Assembly (NCBI RefSeq): GCF_042648405.1
Contig: NZ_JBHRXV010000004.1
Location: forward strand, 310,001 to 374,000
Length of the DNA: 64,000 nt
Direction of reading: 5' to 3'
Source of the DNA: Sphingoaurantiacus capsulatus
GTDB lineage: Bacteria > Pseudomonadota > Alphaproteobacteria > Sphingomonadales > Sphingomonadaceae
This document shows positions 8,671 to 18,052 of this stretch, one piece after another. The stretch's first letter is position 1. Each line of letters opens with the position of its first letter. Under the pieces are notes generated by a model. It did not search any database and had not been told where the DNA came from. It worked only from the letters and a program-made list of their open reading frames with translations. The position numbers and the translations under genes were made by a program.

Positions 8671-8684
8671 ACATTAATAAATGT
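8671..8684. promoter_or_regulatory. Inverted repeat overlapping the brnT start (candidate BrnA operator)
   Basis: ACATT-AATA-AATGT is a perfect 5-bp inverted repeat that overlaps the GTG start codon of brnT at 8683. A second short palindrome, CCGAT-T-ATCGG, lies at 8622-8632. BrnA antitoxins are known to repress their own operon by binding such repeats; the site itself is inferred. Confidence 0.45.
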
Positions 8685-8955
8685 GGAAATCGCCTTTGAT
8701 CCGGCCAAGCGGAAAGCGACCCTTGAGGCCCGCGGCCTCGATTTTGCCGACGCCGCGATCGTTTTCGACGGTGCGACCTACACAATGGTCGACGATCGTG
8801 AGGAGTACGGCGAGGAGCGCTGTATCACAGTGGGGCGCCTCAATCGTCGCATGGTCGTTATCGTTTGGACGCCCCGCGACGGTTTCCGCCGTATTATCTC
8901 AATGAGGAAAGCCAATGACCGCGAACAAGCCTTCTACGCCGGTCGACTGGGTTGA
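8683..8955 (+). CDS. brnT: BrnT-family toxin
   Basis: A 90-residue RelE/BrnT-fold ribonuclease. The family pattern is clear: FDPAKRKATLEARGLDF near the N-terminus, then VFDG, DDREEYGEERCITVGRL, VVIVWTPRDG, and the C-terminal RIISMRKANDREQAFY. The start is GTG at 8683, the only plausible initiator at the family N-terminus; no strong ribosome-binding site is seen. The product is expected to block translation by mRNA cleavage. The last 41 bases overlap the start of brnA in a different frame, typical of the toxin-first order of this family. Confidence 0.92.
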   Translation: MEIAFDPAKRKATLEARGLDFADAAIVFDGATYTMVDDREEYGEERCITVGRLNRRMVVIVWTPRDGFRRIISMRKANDREQAFYAGRLG

Positions 8956-9391
8956 CCCTGACGACGCGCCGGAACTCGACGGGCACTTCTTCGACAATGC
9001 CGAGGTGCGCATCGGCGACCGCATCGTGCGCACGGCGACCGACACCATGTCGAAGCGTGGTCGGGGCCGTCCGCCCGCAGGCAAGGCCGCAAAGGTGCAG
9101 CAGACGCTTAAGCTGTCGCCCGAGGTGGTCGAATATTTCCGCGCTACCGGTGAGGGTTGGATGACGCGAATTGACGATGTGCTGCAGCAGCATGTCGATC
9201 GCGCGCGGCACCTCGCCAGCGAAGAGCCGACCGATGATGACCGCCCGCTGACTCTCTTTGAAAGGATGATGAACCTGTCTCGTGGCCCCGCCAAAGTCGG
9301 CCGTGATTCGGGTAGTGGCGCTTACCGTGAGGTCGGCCCCCGCGGCGGACGCGGGACAGCGACCGACATTGATGCGAAGAAGCGCGCATAG
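8915..9391 (+). CDS. brnA: BrnA-family antitoxin with C-terminal extension
   Basis: A 158-residue protein. The first 105 residues are BrnA-like: PELDGHFFDNAEVRIGD, a basic RGRGRPPAGK segment, then the ribbon-helix-helix LKLSPEVVEYFRATGEGWMTRIDDVLQQHV. It neutralises BrnT and represses the operon. Family members usually end soon after the helix pair; here about 50 further residues follow, including SRGPAKVGRDSGSGAYREV and a basic end. The GRDSGSG-type tail resembles a short motif found at the C-terminus of unrelated hypothetical proteins. The frame is continuous, so this is an extension and not an obvious frameshift. Confidence 0.9.
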   Translation: MTANKPSTPVDWVDPDDAPELDGHFFDNAEVRIGDRIVRTATDTMSKRGRGRPPAGKAAKVQQTLKLSPEVVEYFRATGEGWMTRIDDVLQQHVDRARHLASEEPTDDDRPLTLFERMMNLSRGPAKVGRDSGSGAYREVGPRGGRGTATDIDAKKRA

Positions 9392-9490
9392 TTCACGCTG
9401 CGGAAAGCGGCCGGCGGGTTGACCGCGCGGCGCACGTTCGCTACATGGCCGGCCTTTCCGGACAACCGTCTGACGAATAGGATTTGAGCG

Positions 9491-9787
9491 ATGTCGCGCG
9501 TTTGCGAGCTGACCGGCAAGGGCCGGCAGGTGGGTCACAATGTTTCCCATGCCAACAACAAGACCAAGCGTACGTTCCTGCCGAACCTGCAGCACGTGAC
9601 GCTGATGTCCGATTCGCTCGGCCGCTCGGTTCGCCTGCGCGTGTCGACCAACGGCCTGCGCTCGGTCGAGCATGTCGGCGGCCTCGACAACTGGCTGCTG
9701 AAGACCTCGGAAGAGAAGCTCAGCCTGACCGCGCGTCGCCTGAAGCGCGAGATCGCGAAGAAGCAGGACGAGGCGAAGGCCGCCTGA
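9491..9787 (+). CDS. rpmB: 50S ribosomal protein L28
   Basis: A 98-residue protein starting MSRVCELTGKGRQVGHNVSHANNK, the invariant L28 N-terminus, followed by TKRTFLPNLQ. AGGATTTGAGCG ahead of the ATG supplies the ribosome-binding site. It is a structural protein of the large ribosomal subunit. A textbook intrinsic terminator follows 30 bases after the stop codon, so it is monocistronic. Confidence 0.98.
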   Translation: MSRVCELTGKGRQVGHNVSHANNKTKRTFLPNLQHVTLMSDSLGRSVRLRVSTNGLRSVEHVGGLDNWLLKTSEEKLSLTARRLKREIAKKQDEAKAA

Positions 9788-9817
9788 GCCTTCGACCAAC
9801 TGCGTCAGTCGAAAAAG

Positions 9818-9846
9818 CCCGCCGGTTCGTCACCGGCGGGTTTTTC
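9818..9846 (+). terminator. Rho-independent terminator of rpmB
   Basis: The stem CCCGCCGG / CCGGCGGG with a 7-base loop is followed directly by TTTTTC. It is positioned 30 bases after the rpmB stop. Confidence 0.93.
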
Positions 9847-9900
9847 TTTGCCCCCGATTCGCCCAGAGCCGCGCCTCGCCTGCCCGAATCGGAGACCTTG

Positions 9901-10368
9901 ATGCGCCTTGCCCTGTCCGTCGTCCTCGCCGCCCTCATCGCCAACCCGGCGCTCGCCGCGGGCGCGCGGCAGACAGGCACCGTCATCATGCCGACCGACC
10001 CGAAGCAGCGCGAGCTGCAGGAGGACTGGGGATTCGCCGACGCGGTGATCGCGGGCGACACCGTCTATCTGTCGGGCGTGGTGGTCGGTGTCGGCCCGAA
10101 GGAGACCGACCTCACCGCCGGCTTCACCCGCGCCTTCGAGCGGATGGGCGACACGCTGAAGCGCGCGGGCGTGACCTGGGACGATGTCGTCGACATGACG
10201 AGCTATCACACCGACCTCACCACGCAGCTGCCGGCGATGACCGCGGTGAAGAAGAAGTATCTCGCCTCGCCGCCGCCGGCCTGGACGGCGATTGGCATAT
10301 CGCGGCTGGTGCCCGACCGCGGCATCGCCGAGATCAAGCTGGTCGCGAAGCTGCCGGCGAAGAAATGA
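9901..10368 (+). CDS. Secreted RidA/YjgF-YER057c-UK114 family protein
   Basis: A 155-residue protein with an N-terminal signal peptide (MRLALSVVLAALIANPALAAG), unlike cytosolic RidA. The RidA fold is visible: FADAVIAGDTVYLSGVVVG, then QLPAMTAVKKKYLASPPPAWTAIGISRL, ending IAEIKLVAKL. Cytosolic RidA hydrolyses reactive imines and enamines; the periplasmic members have no well-defined substrate. The start is the ATG at 9901 with GGAGACCTTG upstream. An upstream extension of the frame runs through rpmB in another frame and is not used. Confidence 0.9.
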   Translation: MRLALSVVLAALIANPALAAGARQTGTVIMPTDPKQRELQEDWGFADAVIAGDTVYLSGVVVGVGPKETDLTAGFTRAFERMGDTLKRAGVTWDDVVDMTSYHTDLTTQLPAMTAVKKKYLASPPPAWTAIGISRLVPDRGIAEIKLVAKLPAKK

Positions 10369-10374
10369 CGAAAT

Positions 10375-10495
10375 CCCTTTCCCGCTTGCGGGAGAGGTTA
10401 GGTGAGGGTGTGCGAGCGTCAGCGAGCCACGGCAGACACCCTCACCCTCCCAGCCTGCGGCTGGGCCCCTCCCTCTCCCGCAAGCGGACGAGGGA
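10375..10495. repeat. Sphingomonad-type intergenic inverted repeat, copy 2
   Basis: Same architecture and orientation as the 4050 copy: CCCGCTTGCGGGAGAGGTTAGG at the left, CCCTCACCCTCCCAGCC in the middle and CCTCTCCCGCAAGCGGACGAGG at the right. It lies between the convergent RidA-like gene and the phytase-like gene. Confidence 0.9.
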
Positions 10496-10498
10496 ATT

Positions 10499-11470
10499 TC
10501 AGGGCAGCAGTTCGAACTTCAGGATGAGCGTGCGCTGCAGCGGCGAGAAATTGTCGTCGGACGCCATGTAGACGAAGGTCCGGCCGCGCTCGCGGACGAC
10601 GGCCAGCCCTTCCATATTGTCGACGGTGAGCGGCGGCGCCAGCTCGGCGAGCACCTCCGACTTGCCGACCTTCATCGTCTTCAGGTCGACCGGTGCGCGC
10701 AGCAGGATCGCGCCGACGCCGGCCAGCGGCGAGAAGCGGCGGCCGAGGATGATCAGCTGGTCGTCGCCATAGGCATGCGCGTCGGTCGGGTTGTAGGGCG
10801 CGGGCACATCGACGGTAACGCGCGCATAGTTGCGGTTGAGCCCGGCGGGACTTAGCAGGATGCCCTCGTGCCGCCCGTCGGCCAGCCGCGCCTCGGCGAT
10901 GTACAGCCAGGCCGAGCCGATCTTCGCCATCGCCTCTATGCCGTCGTTGAGCGGCAGGCTGCTGAGCCAGCGCTGGTCGGCGAACGGCTCGGCGCGCGCC
11001 GGGGCGCCGAGGGTGCGGTAGTGCCAGATGCGGTGCTCACGCTCGAAGCCGACGGCGATGCCCTGCGGCGTGATCTCGAGCGATTCGGCATCGACATGCG
11101 CCTTGCCCTTCAGCGGCTCGCGCTGCGGCCCGCGCACGATGTCGACGGCGGCGCCCTTCAGCCCGACCAGCCGGTCGCCTTTCTCGTCGAGATCGAGCGC
11201 CACCCACTGGCCGCCGTCCGTCACCGACAGCAGCCGCGCGGGGGCCATCATGCGCAGCGCCGAGAGCCCCCCGAAGCGCGGGTCATTGCTGCTGACGACG
11301 AGGCCACCGAGGTAGCGCAGTTTGCCCACCCGGTCGCGCGCCGGATCGGCCGCATCGAGCGGCACCGGCGTCGCGGTGACATTGATCGAACGAAGGCCGG
11401 GCCGGGTATCGGCATCGGCGGGCGTGCAGGCGGCGAGCGCCAGCAGCGCCAGAGCGATGATCGAACGCAT
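10499..11470 (-). CDS. Phytase-like (esterase-like activity of phytase) lipoprotein
   Basis: A 323-residue predicted lipoprotein; the signal peptide ends in the lipobox LALAAC (start MRSIIALALLAL at 11470). The remainder has the beta-propeller-like pattern of the phytase-like family: LGGLVVSSNDPRFGGLSAL, LSVTDGGQWVALDL, DAESLEITPQGIAVGFER, NMEGLAVVRERG. Despite the family name, no phytase activity is implied. It is probably anchored in the outer or inner membrane facing the periplasm. It diverges from recQ with a 46-base gap holding both promoters. Confidence 0.88.
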   Translation of the reverse strand: MRSIIALALLALAACTPADADTRPGLRSINVTATPVPLDAADPARDRVGKLRYLGGLVVSSNDPRFGGLSALRMMAPARLLSVTDGGQWVALDLDEKGDRLVGLKGAAVDIVRGPQREPLKGKAHVDAESLEITPQGIAVGFEREHRIWHYRTLGAPARAEPFADQRWLSSLPLNDGIEAMAKIGSAWLYIAEARLADGRHEGILLSPAGLNRNYARVTVDVPAPYNPTDAHAYGDDQLIILGRRFSPLAGVGAILLRAPVDLKTMKVGKSEVLAELAPPLTVDNMEGLAVVRERGRTFVYMASDDNFSPLQRTLILKFELLP

Positions 11471-11516
11471 GAAAGCGCCATAGCAGAAGGCCGCCACCCC
11501 CGCTATCTGTGCCCCG

Positions 11517-13313
<1,797 letters not shown>

Positions 13314-13314
13314 T

Positions 13315-13340
13315 CCCCCTCCCCCAAGCGGGCGAGGGGA
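13315..13340. repeat. Remnant of the intergenic repeat family
   Basis: CCCCCTCCCCCAAGCGGGCGAGG just after the recQ stop matches only the right arm of the repeat at 4050 and 10375. It looks like a deleted copy, and separates recQ from the convergent PEBP-like gene. Confidence 0.7.
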
Positions 13341-13341
13341 T

Positions 13342-14013
13342 TCAGGCGCGGTTGCGCTTGCGCAGGCGCCAGAAGGCGACGCTGAGCAGGCCGGCGCCGA
13401 AGGCCAGCGCGGCGACGGCGGCGACGTTTTTGCCGCTGGCAGCACCCTCCGGCGCGACGCGCTCATAGGTGCCGATCAGCACGCCCTTGGACAGCACATG
13501 GCCTTTCATCGCGGCGAGCAATGCGCCGCGGCCGGGCGGGCTGTCGAAGTCGAGCCGCTTGTCGAGCGCGAACAGCTGGAAGGCGTAGCGGTGCGGGCCG
13601 TGGCCGGTGGGCGGGTCGCAGGGCAGCCAGTCGCTGCGCAGGAAGGAGTTGCGCCCGGTCGGCACCGAAGGCTCGCCGCTGAGCGCGCCGCCGGGAAGTC
13701 CCAGCAGATCCGCGTCGAGGTTCCAGGCGATCGCATGGACCAGCGGTTCGCGCGCCGGAATGTCCGAATCCTCGACGAGCAGCACCAGCGACGCGGCATC
13801 GCCGGGCAGCCGCCATGCGAGCTGCGGCGAGGTGCCCGCGCCGTCGGCGGTGTAGCGTTCGGGGATGGCCTGGCCGTCGGCGAATGACGGACTGCGCACC
13901 TCGATGGTTTCCGGCACGTCGGCGAAGGCCTCGTCGTAGATCGCCAGTTTGGTGGCGCCGGCGCGCACGTTCGAGAGGGCGCGGCCGATGCTCGCGGGGA
14001 CTTTTTCCAGCAT
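13342..14013 (-). CDS. YbhB/YbcL family (PEBP-like) protein with C-terminal membrane anchor
   Basis: A 223-residue protein starting MLEKVPASIG, with GAAAGGA 8 bases upstream. The PEBP fold core is visible: IPERYTADGAGTSPQLAW, LLVEDSDIPAREPLVHAIAWNLDA, and PPTGHGPHRYAFQLFALD. Most bacterial YbhB proteins end after the fold; here about 40 residues follow, with a hydrophobic helix (VAAVAALAFGAGLLSVAFW) and a basic RKRNRA tail, suggesting a membrane anchor. The ligand and biological role are unknown. Confidence 0.9.
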   Translation of the reverse strand: MLEKVPASIGRALSNVRAGATKLAIYDEAFADVPETIEVRSPSFADGQAIPERYTADGAGTSPQLAWRLPGDAASLVLLVEDSDIPAREPLVHAIAWNLDADLLGLPGGALSGEPSVPTGRNSFLRSDWLPCDPPTGHGPHRYAFQLFALDKRLDFDSPPGRGALLAAMKGHVLSKGVLIGTYERVAPEGAASGKNVAAVAALAFGAGLLSVAFWRLRKRNRA

Positions 14014-14111
14014 GATGGTCCTTTCCGAAACTCGGGCGACCAACGGGCCGCGCCTTGACGGGTTCCGGTTCGGCATGCTCCTTGGCCGAAACGATAATAT
14101 GGGGCGATGGA

Positions 14112-15512
14112 ATGAGTTTTCTCACGCGCAAGAAGTCGATGGACCTGGCTGGAGTCGGTGAGGCGCAGCGGCTGAAGCCGACGCTGTCCTGGCCGCACCT
14201 GCTGGCGCTCGGCGTCGGCGGCATCATCGGCACCGGCATCCTGACCCTGATCGGCGTCGGCGCCGGCAAGGCCGGGCCGGCGGTCATCCTGTCCTTCGCC
14301 ATCGCCGGGCTGATCTGCGCCTGCGCCGCGCTCGCCTACGCCGAGATGGCGACGATGATCCCGACCTCGGGCAGCGCCTATACCTACTCCTACGTCGTGC
14401 TCGGCGAAGCGCTCGCCTGGGTGATCGGCTGGAGCCTCATCCTCGAATATTCGCTGGTGGTGAGCGCGGTGGCGGTCGGCTGGTCCGGCTATGCCGCGCC
14501 GCTCTTGGAGGCCTGGGCGGGGGTGCCCATGAGCCTGATGCGAGGACCGGAGCTCGGCGGCATCGTCAACCTGCCGGCGATCTTCATCATCGCCGTCGTC
14601 GCCGGATTGCTCATCATCGGCACCAAAGAATCCGCGACGCTCAACGCCATCCTCGTCGTGGTGAAGACGATCGCGCTGGCGGTGTTCGTCGCGGTGGCGC
14701 TGCCCTATTTCAGCGCCGACAACCTCGAGCCGTTCATGCCTTTCGGCTTCCCGAAGAGCGGCGAGGCGGGGGCCGAGGTCGGCGTGATGGCGGCGGCGGC
14801 CATCATCTTCTTCGCCTTCTACGGCTTCGACGCGATCGCCACGGCGGCCGAGGAGACCAAGAACCCGAGCCGCGACCTGTCGATCGGCATCGTCGGATCG
14901 ATGCTGCTGTGCGTGATCATCTACATGGGTGTCGCGGTCGCAGCCGTCGGCGCGCTCAGCTACACGCAATTCTCCAACAGCCCCGAGCCGCTGGCGCTGA
15001 TCATGCGCCAGCTGCAGCAACCGGGGGTGGCGACCTTCCTCGCCGCCACCGCGGTGATCGCGCTGCCGACCGTTATCCTGGCCTTCTTCTACGGCCAGAG
15101 CCGCATCTTCTTCGTGATGGCGCGCGACGGCCTGCTGCCCGAAAGCCTCGCCAAGGTGTCGAGCCGCGGCTCGCCGGTGCGGATCACCATCTTCACCGCG
15201 GTCATCGTGGCGGTCATCGCCGGCCTGATCCCGCTGGAGGAGATCGCCGCGCTCGCCAACGCCGGCACGCTCGCCGCCTTCGTCGCGGTGTCGGTGTGCA
15301 TGCTGGTGCTGCGCGTCCGTGCGCCGGAGATGGAGCGCAAGTTCCGCACGCCGCTGGCCTGGCCGGTCGGCATCGCGGCGATCCTCGGCTGTACTTACCT
15401 GTTCTTCAGCCTGCCGACGCAGACGCAATTCTACTTCCTCGTCTGGAACGTCCTCGGCGTGCTGGTCTATCTCGCCTACGGCATGCGCAAGAGCCGGCTG
15501 GCCAAGGCCTAA
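14112..15512 (+). CDS. APC-family amino acid permease
   Basis: A 466-residue protein with about 12 membrane helices. The APC signature is intact: LGVGGIIGTGILTL in helix 1, then GLICACAALAYAEMATMIPTSGSAYTY and FFAFYGFDAIATAAEETKNPSRDL. The pattern is that of the cationic amino acid transporter (YfnA-like) subgroup; the substrate is not defined. The start at 14112 is the most probable; an upstream extension to 14055 is possible. It diverges from the PEBP-like gene, and a GC-rich hairpin follows the stop codon. Confidence 0.93.
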   Translation: MSFLTRKKSMDLAGVGEAQRLKPTLSWPHLLALGVGGIIGTGILTLIGVGAGKAGPAVILSFAIAGLICACAALAYAEMATMIPTSGSAYTYSYVVLGEALAWVIGWSLILEYSLVVSAVAVGWSGYAAPLLEAWAGVPMSLMRGPELGGIVNLPAIFIIAVVAGLLIIGTKESATLNAILVVVKTIALAVFVAVALPYFSADNLEPFMPFGFPKSGEAGAEVGVMAAAAIIFFAFYGFDAIATAAEETKNPSRDLSIGIVGSMLLCVIIYMGVAVAAVGALSYTQFSNSPEPLALIMRQLQQPGVATFLAATAVIALPTVILAFFYGQSRIFFVMARDGLLPESLAKVSSRGSPVRITIFTAVIVAVIAGLIPLEEIAALANAGTLAAFVAVSVCMLVLRVRAPEMERKFRTPLAWPVGIAAILGCTYLFFSLPTQTQFYFLVWNVLGVLVYLAYGMRKSRLAKA

Positions 15513-15518
15513 GGAAAA

Positions 15519-15544
15519 GGGCCCGCCGGTTTCCCGGCGGGCCC
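15519..15544. terminator. Bidirectional terminator-like hairpin
   Basis: A perfect 11-bp stem GGGCCCGCCGG / CCGGCGGGCCC with a 4-base loop, lying between the convergent permease and glycine-zipper genes. The following U-tract is weak on the plus strand; the minus strand reads into CCTTTTCC. Confidence 0.75.
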
Positions 15545-15564
15545 TCCCCTCACCAACTGCCGGC

Positions 15565-15924
15565 TTAGCGGCAGCTGTATTTGCGCTTGTCGAGCTCGCG
15601 GCCGGCGATGCCGCCGCCGAGGACGCCGATCACGGTGCCGAGCGTCTTGTCGCCACGACCCGCGATGACGTTGCCCGCCACGCCGCCGGCGAGGGCGCCG
15701 AGCACGGTGCCGCCGGTGTTCGAATCCTTGCGGCAGACGCCGTCGTTGTAGGCGCGCTGCTGGCCGTAATAGGCACGACCGTCATTGTAGTAGCGCGGCT
15801 GCTGATAGTTCTGCGCATACTGCTGCGCGCGCCAGCCATGGGCCGGGGCATGCTGCGGCGGGCGGGCCATGGCGGGGGCCGCGAACATCGTTGCGGCAAC
15901 GGCGGTAAGAACGATCTTCTTCAT
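15565..15924 (-). CDS. Glycine-zipper 2TM-type outer membrane or periplasmic protein
   Basis: A 119-residue protein with a signal peptide (MKKIVLTAVAATMFAAPAMA), a His/Gln/Tyr-rich middle section and a C-terminal glycine zipper (GGTVLGALAGGVAGNVIAG, then GTVIGVLGGGIAGREL). Two cysteines near residue 64 and the end may form a disulfide. AGGAGG precedes the start. The zipper matches the one in the OmpA-like protein at the left edge of the window. Such proteins are often stress induced; an EcfG-like promoter candidate lies 40 bases upstream. Confidence 0.88.
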   Translation of the reverse strand: MKKIVLTAVAATMFAAPAMARPPQHAPAHGWRAQQYAQNYQQPRYYNDGRAYYGQQRAYNDGVCRKDSNTGGTVLGALAGGVAGNVIAGRGDKTLGTVIGVLGGGIAGRELDKRKYSCR

Positions 15925-15963
15925 GTCGACCTCCTGAACAAATCAGTTGGAACCTGCATCAAT

Positions 15964-15989
15964 AACGGGCGAGCCGTTACTTGGTTTCC
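15964..15989 (-). promoter_or_regulatory. EcfG-like promoter candidate
   Basis: On the minus strand, GGAAAC is followed after 16 bases by CGTT, 40 bases upstream of the glycine-zipper gene. The alphaproteobacterial EcfG consensus is GGAAC-N16/17-CGTT, so the -35 element has one deviation. Confidence 0.4.
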
Positions 15990-16093
15990 GAGGTCTAGAT
16001 TTAATCTATTCGACTGAACCGCTTGTGAACCGAAGTATTTATCGAAAATGAACGGGTATATTTACTGGAGATTAACGGGAGGCGCTCCCTTTA

Positions 16094-16221
16094 CCCCTCG
16101 CCCGCTTGCGGGAGAGGGAGGGGCTCGCCGCGAAGCGGTGGGAGGGTGAGGGTGTACCGCGCAAGCGGCTCGCTGGCGCTCGCACACCCTCAGCTAACCT
16201 CTCCCGCAAGCGGGAGAGGGA
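16094..16221. repeat. Sphingomonad-type intergenic inverted repeat, copy 3 (reversed)
   Basis: CCCTCGCCCGCTTGCGGGAGAGG at the left and CCTCTCCCGCAAGCGGGAGAGG at the right enclose GGTGGGAGGGTGAGGGTGT and CACACCCTCAGCTAACC. It is inverted relative to the 4050 copy and ends 9 bases before the stop of the amidohydrolase gene. The rest of the 306-base gap between the glycine-zipper and amidohydrolase genes is AT-richer and holds no gene that I can support. Confidence 0.9.
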
Positions 16222-16230
16222 CCGATCCGG

Positions 16231-17814
16231 CTACTTTTTCAGCGTCGGGAACTTGATACCGAGCTGGTCGAGGTAGGTCGGGTATTTCGCCGGGTCGTAA
16301 TAGAGCTTGCGCATGTCGGCGCGGTAGCCGCTCATCATGTCGGCGTTGATGGTGACCGGCGGCTGGTCCTTCGGGCCGATCATCGGCAGATATTTCTGCT
16401 CCTTGGTCTGCACGTCGGTGAAATAGGTCTTGGCCTCCCCGAGCAGCGTCGGACTGGTGAGCAGGTCGAGCACCGTCATCGACACCACCTTGGCGCCCGA
16501 CACGACACCCTTGTGCGCGATCGGCGTCGCCATCGCGATCGCCGCCGACCAGTGATGGTAGGTGACGTCGGGAATGTTCGCCGGGTAGCGCAGGGTGATC
16601 GTCGGCACGACCCACGACACATCGCCGATATCGTCCGACCCGCCCGACTTGGGCTCCTCCGCCGGCGGCTCGAGTTTGTCGAGCTCGGTCGACAGACCCT
16701 CGACCTTCTTCACCTTGAGGTTGGTCTGGACGGCCTTGGCGAAGGCTTGCTCGTCATTGGTCCACTTGGGCAGGCCGACCTGCTGGATGTTGGCGTAGGC
16801 GGCCTCGGCGATCGGCTTGGAGAAGTGACGCGGTGCTGCGGTGCCGAGGATGCGGCGGCTGACCGTGGTGTCGGTCATCTTCGCCGCGGCATCGGCGATG
16901 GTGTTGCCGATTTCGAAGTTCTTGGCGATCGCGTCGAAGCTCTGCTCGCGGAAATAATACCAGACGCTCGCCTCGGCGGGGACGACGTTGGGCTGGTCGC
17001 CACCCTTCTTGATGACATAGTGCGAGCGTTGCTCGGGCCGCAGATGCTCGCGCCGCATCTCCCAGCCGAGGTTCATCAGGGTGACGGCGTCGAGCGCCGA
17101 CTTGCCACGCCACGGCGAGCCCGCCGAGTGCGCCGTCTCGCCAAGGAAGTTGTATTCGACCGAGACAAGGCCCGTGCCCGAGGTCGGGCCCCACGACACC
17201 GCGAGATTGTCGTCGACGTGGGTGAAGATGACCGCGTCGACGTCCTTGAACACGCCGTCGCGGACCATGTACGCCTTCGCCGCGACCAGCTCCTCGGCGA
17301 CGCCCGGCCACAGCATCAGGGTGCCGGGGATGCCCTCGCGGATCATCACGTCCTTCACCGCCAGCGCGGCGACGATGTTGAGCGGGTTGCCCGAGTTGTG
17401 GCCCTCGCCGTGACCCGGCGCGCCGACCACCAGCGGGTCATGCCAGGGGATGCCCGGCTTCTGCGAGGTGCGCGGCACGCCGTCGATGTCGGAGCCGAGC
17501 GCGATGGTCGGCCCGGCGGGCTTGCCCTTCACCTTGTTGGTCCAGGTGGCGACCCAGCCCGTCGGCATGCCCGAGATGCCGCGCTTCACGGTGAAGCCGT
17601 TCTTCTCGAGCGTCGCGGTGATCAGCTTGGAGGTCTCGACCTCCTCGAAGCCCGGCTCGCCGAAGCTGAAGATCTGGTCGTTGAGCACCTGCGCCATCTT
17701 GGCCCGCGCCTCGACGCCGGCCACGGCCTGCGCCTTCAGCGCGGTGACATCCTGTGCGTGCGCGGCCGAACCCAGCAGCGCCGCAAGCGTGGCGGCGGCG
17801 AAAATCTTCTTCAT
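16231..17814 (-). CDS. M20-family amidohydrolase, secreted
   Basis: A 527-residue protein starting MKKIFAAATLAALLGSAAHAQ, a signal peptide; GGGAGGG lies upstream. The pattern follows AbgB-like amidohydrolases: IFSFGEPGFEE, ALGSDIDGVPRTSQKPG, GAPGHGEGHNSG, AEELVAAKAY, and NFLGETAHSAGSPWRGKSALDAVTLMN at the dimerisation domain. Relatives cleave amide bonds of p-aminobenzoyl-glutamate or peptide-like substrates. Export to the periplasm suggests scavenging. The substrate is not inferable. Confidence 0.92.
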   Translation of the reverse strand: MKKIFAAATLAALLGSAAHAQDVTALKAQAVAGVEARAKMAQVLNDQIFSFGEPGFEEVETSKLITATLEKNGFTVKRGISGMPTGWVATWTNKVKGKPAGPTIALGSDIDGVPRTSQKPGIPWHDPLVVGAPGHGEGHNSGNPLNIVAALAVKDVMIREGIPGTLMLWPGVAEELVAAKAYMVRDGVFKDVDAVIFTHVDDNLAVSWGPTSGTGLVSVEYNFLGETAHSAGSPWRGKSALDAVTLMNLGWEMRREHLRPEQRSHYVIKKGGDQPNVVPAEASVWYYFREQSFDAIAKNFEIGNTIADAAAKMTDTTVSRRILGTAAPRHFSKPIAEAAYANIQQVGLPKWTNDEQAFAKAVQTNLKVKKVEGLSTELDKLEPPAEEPKSGGSDDIGDVSWVVPTITLRYPANIPDVTYHHWSAAIAMATPIAHKGVVSGAKVVSMTVLDLLTSPTLLGEAKTYFTDVQTKEQKYLPMIGPKDQPPVTINADMMSGYRADMRKLYYDPAKYPTYLDQLGIKFPTLKK

Positions 17815-17894
17815 GCGTGAGAACCCTCCCTGTCCGGGAGGCAAGCTAGCGGGCGGGGTCGGGCGCGTCACCCCTCGCGGGGTTGCGGGGTGTA

Positions 17895-18037
17895 CCCCTC
17901 GCCCGCTTGCGGGAGAGGGAGGGTCCCTTCCTCCGAAGCTTTAGCGAAGGAGGATGGGAGGGTGAGGGTGTCTGTCGGCTGGGGGCTCGCTACGCTCGCA
18001 CACCCTCACCTAACCTCTCCCGCAAGCGGGAGAGGGA
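17895..18037. repeat. Sphingomonad-type intergenic inverted repeat, copy 4 (reversed)
   Basis: Same orientation as the 16094 copy, with an added CTCCGAAGC..GCGAAGGAGG palindrome inside the left half. It fills the space between the cobT stop and the upstream amidohydrolase gene. Confidence 0.9.
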
Positions 18038-18052
18038 CGGGGCAGCGCAGTT

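Noticed and set aside
8445..8682. Cobalamin or other riboswitch upstream of the TonB receptor at 6540-8444
   Set aside because: No conserved B12-box pattern or comparable pairing was found by eye in this 238-base region.
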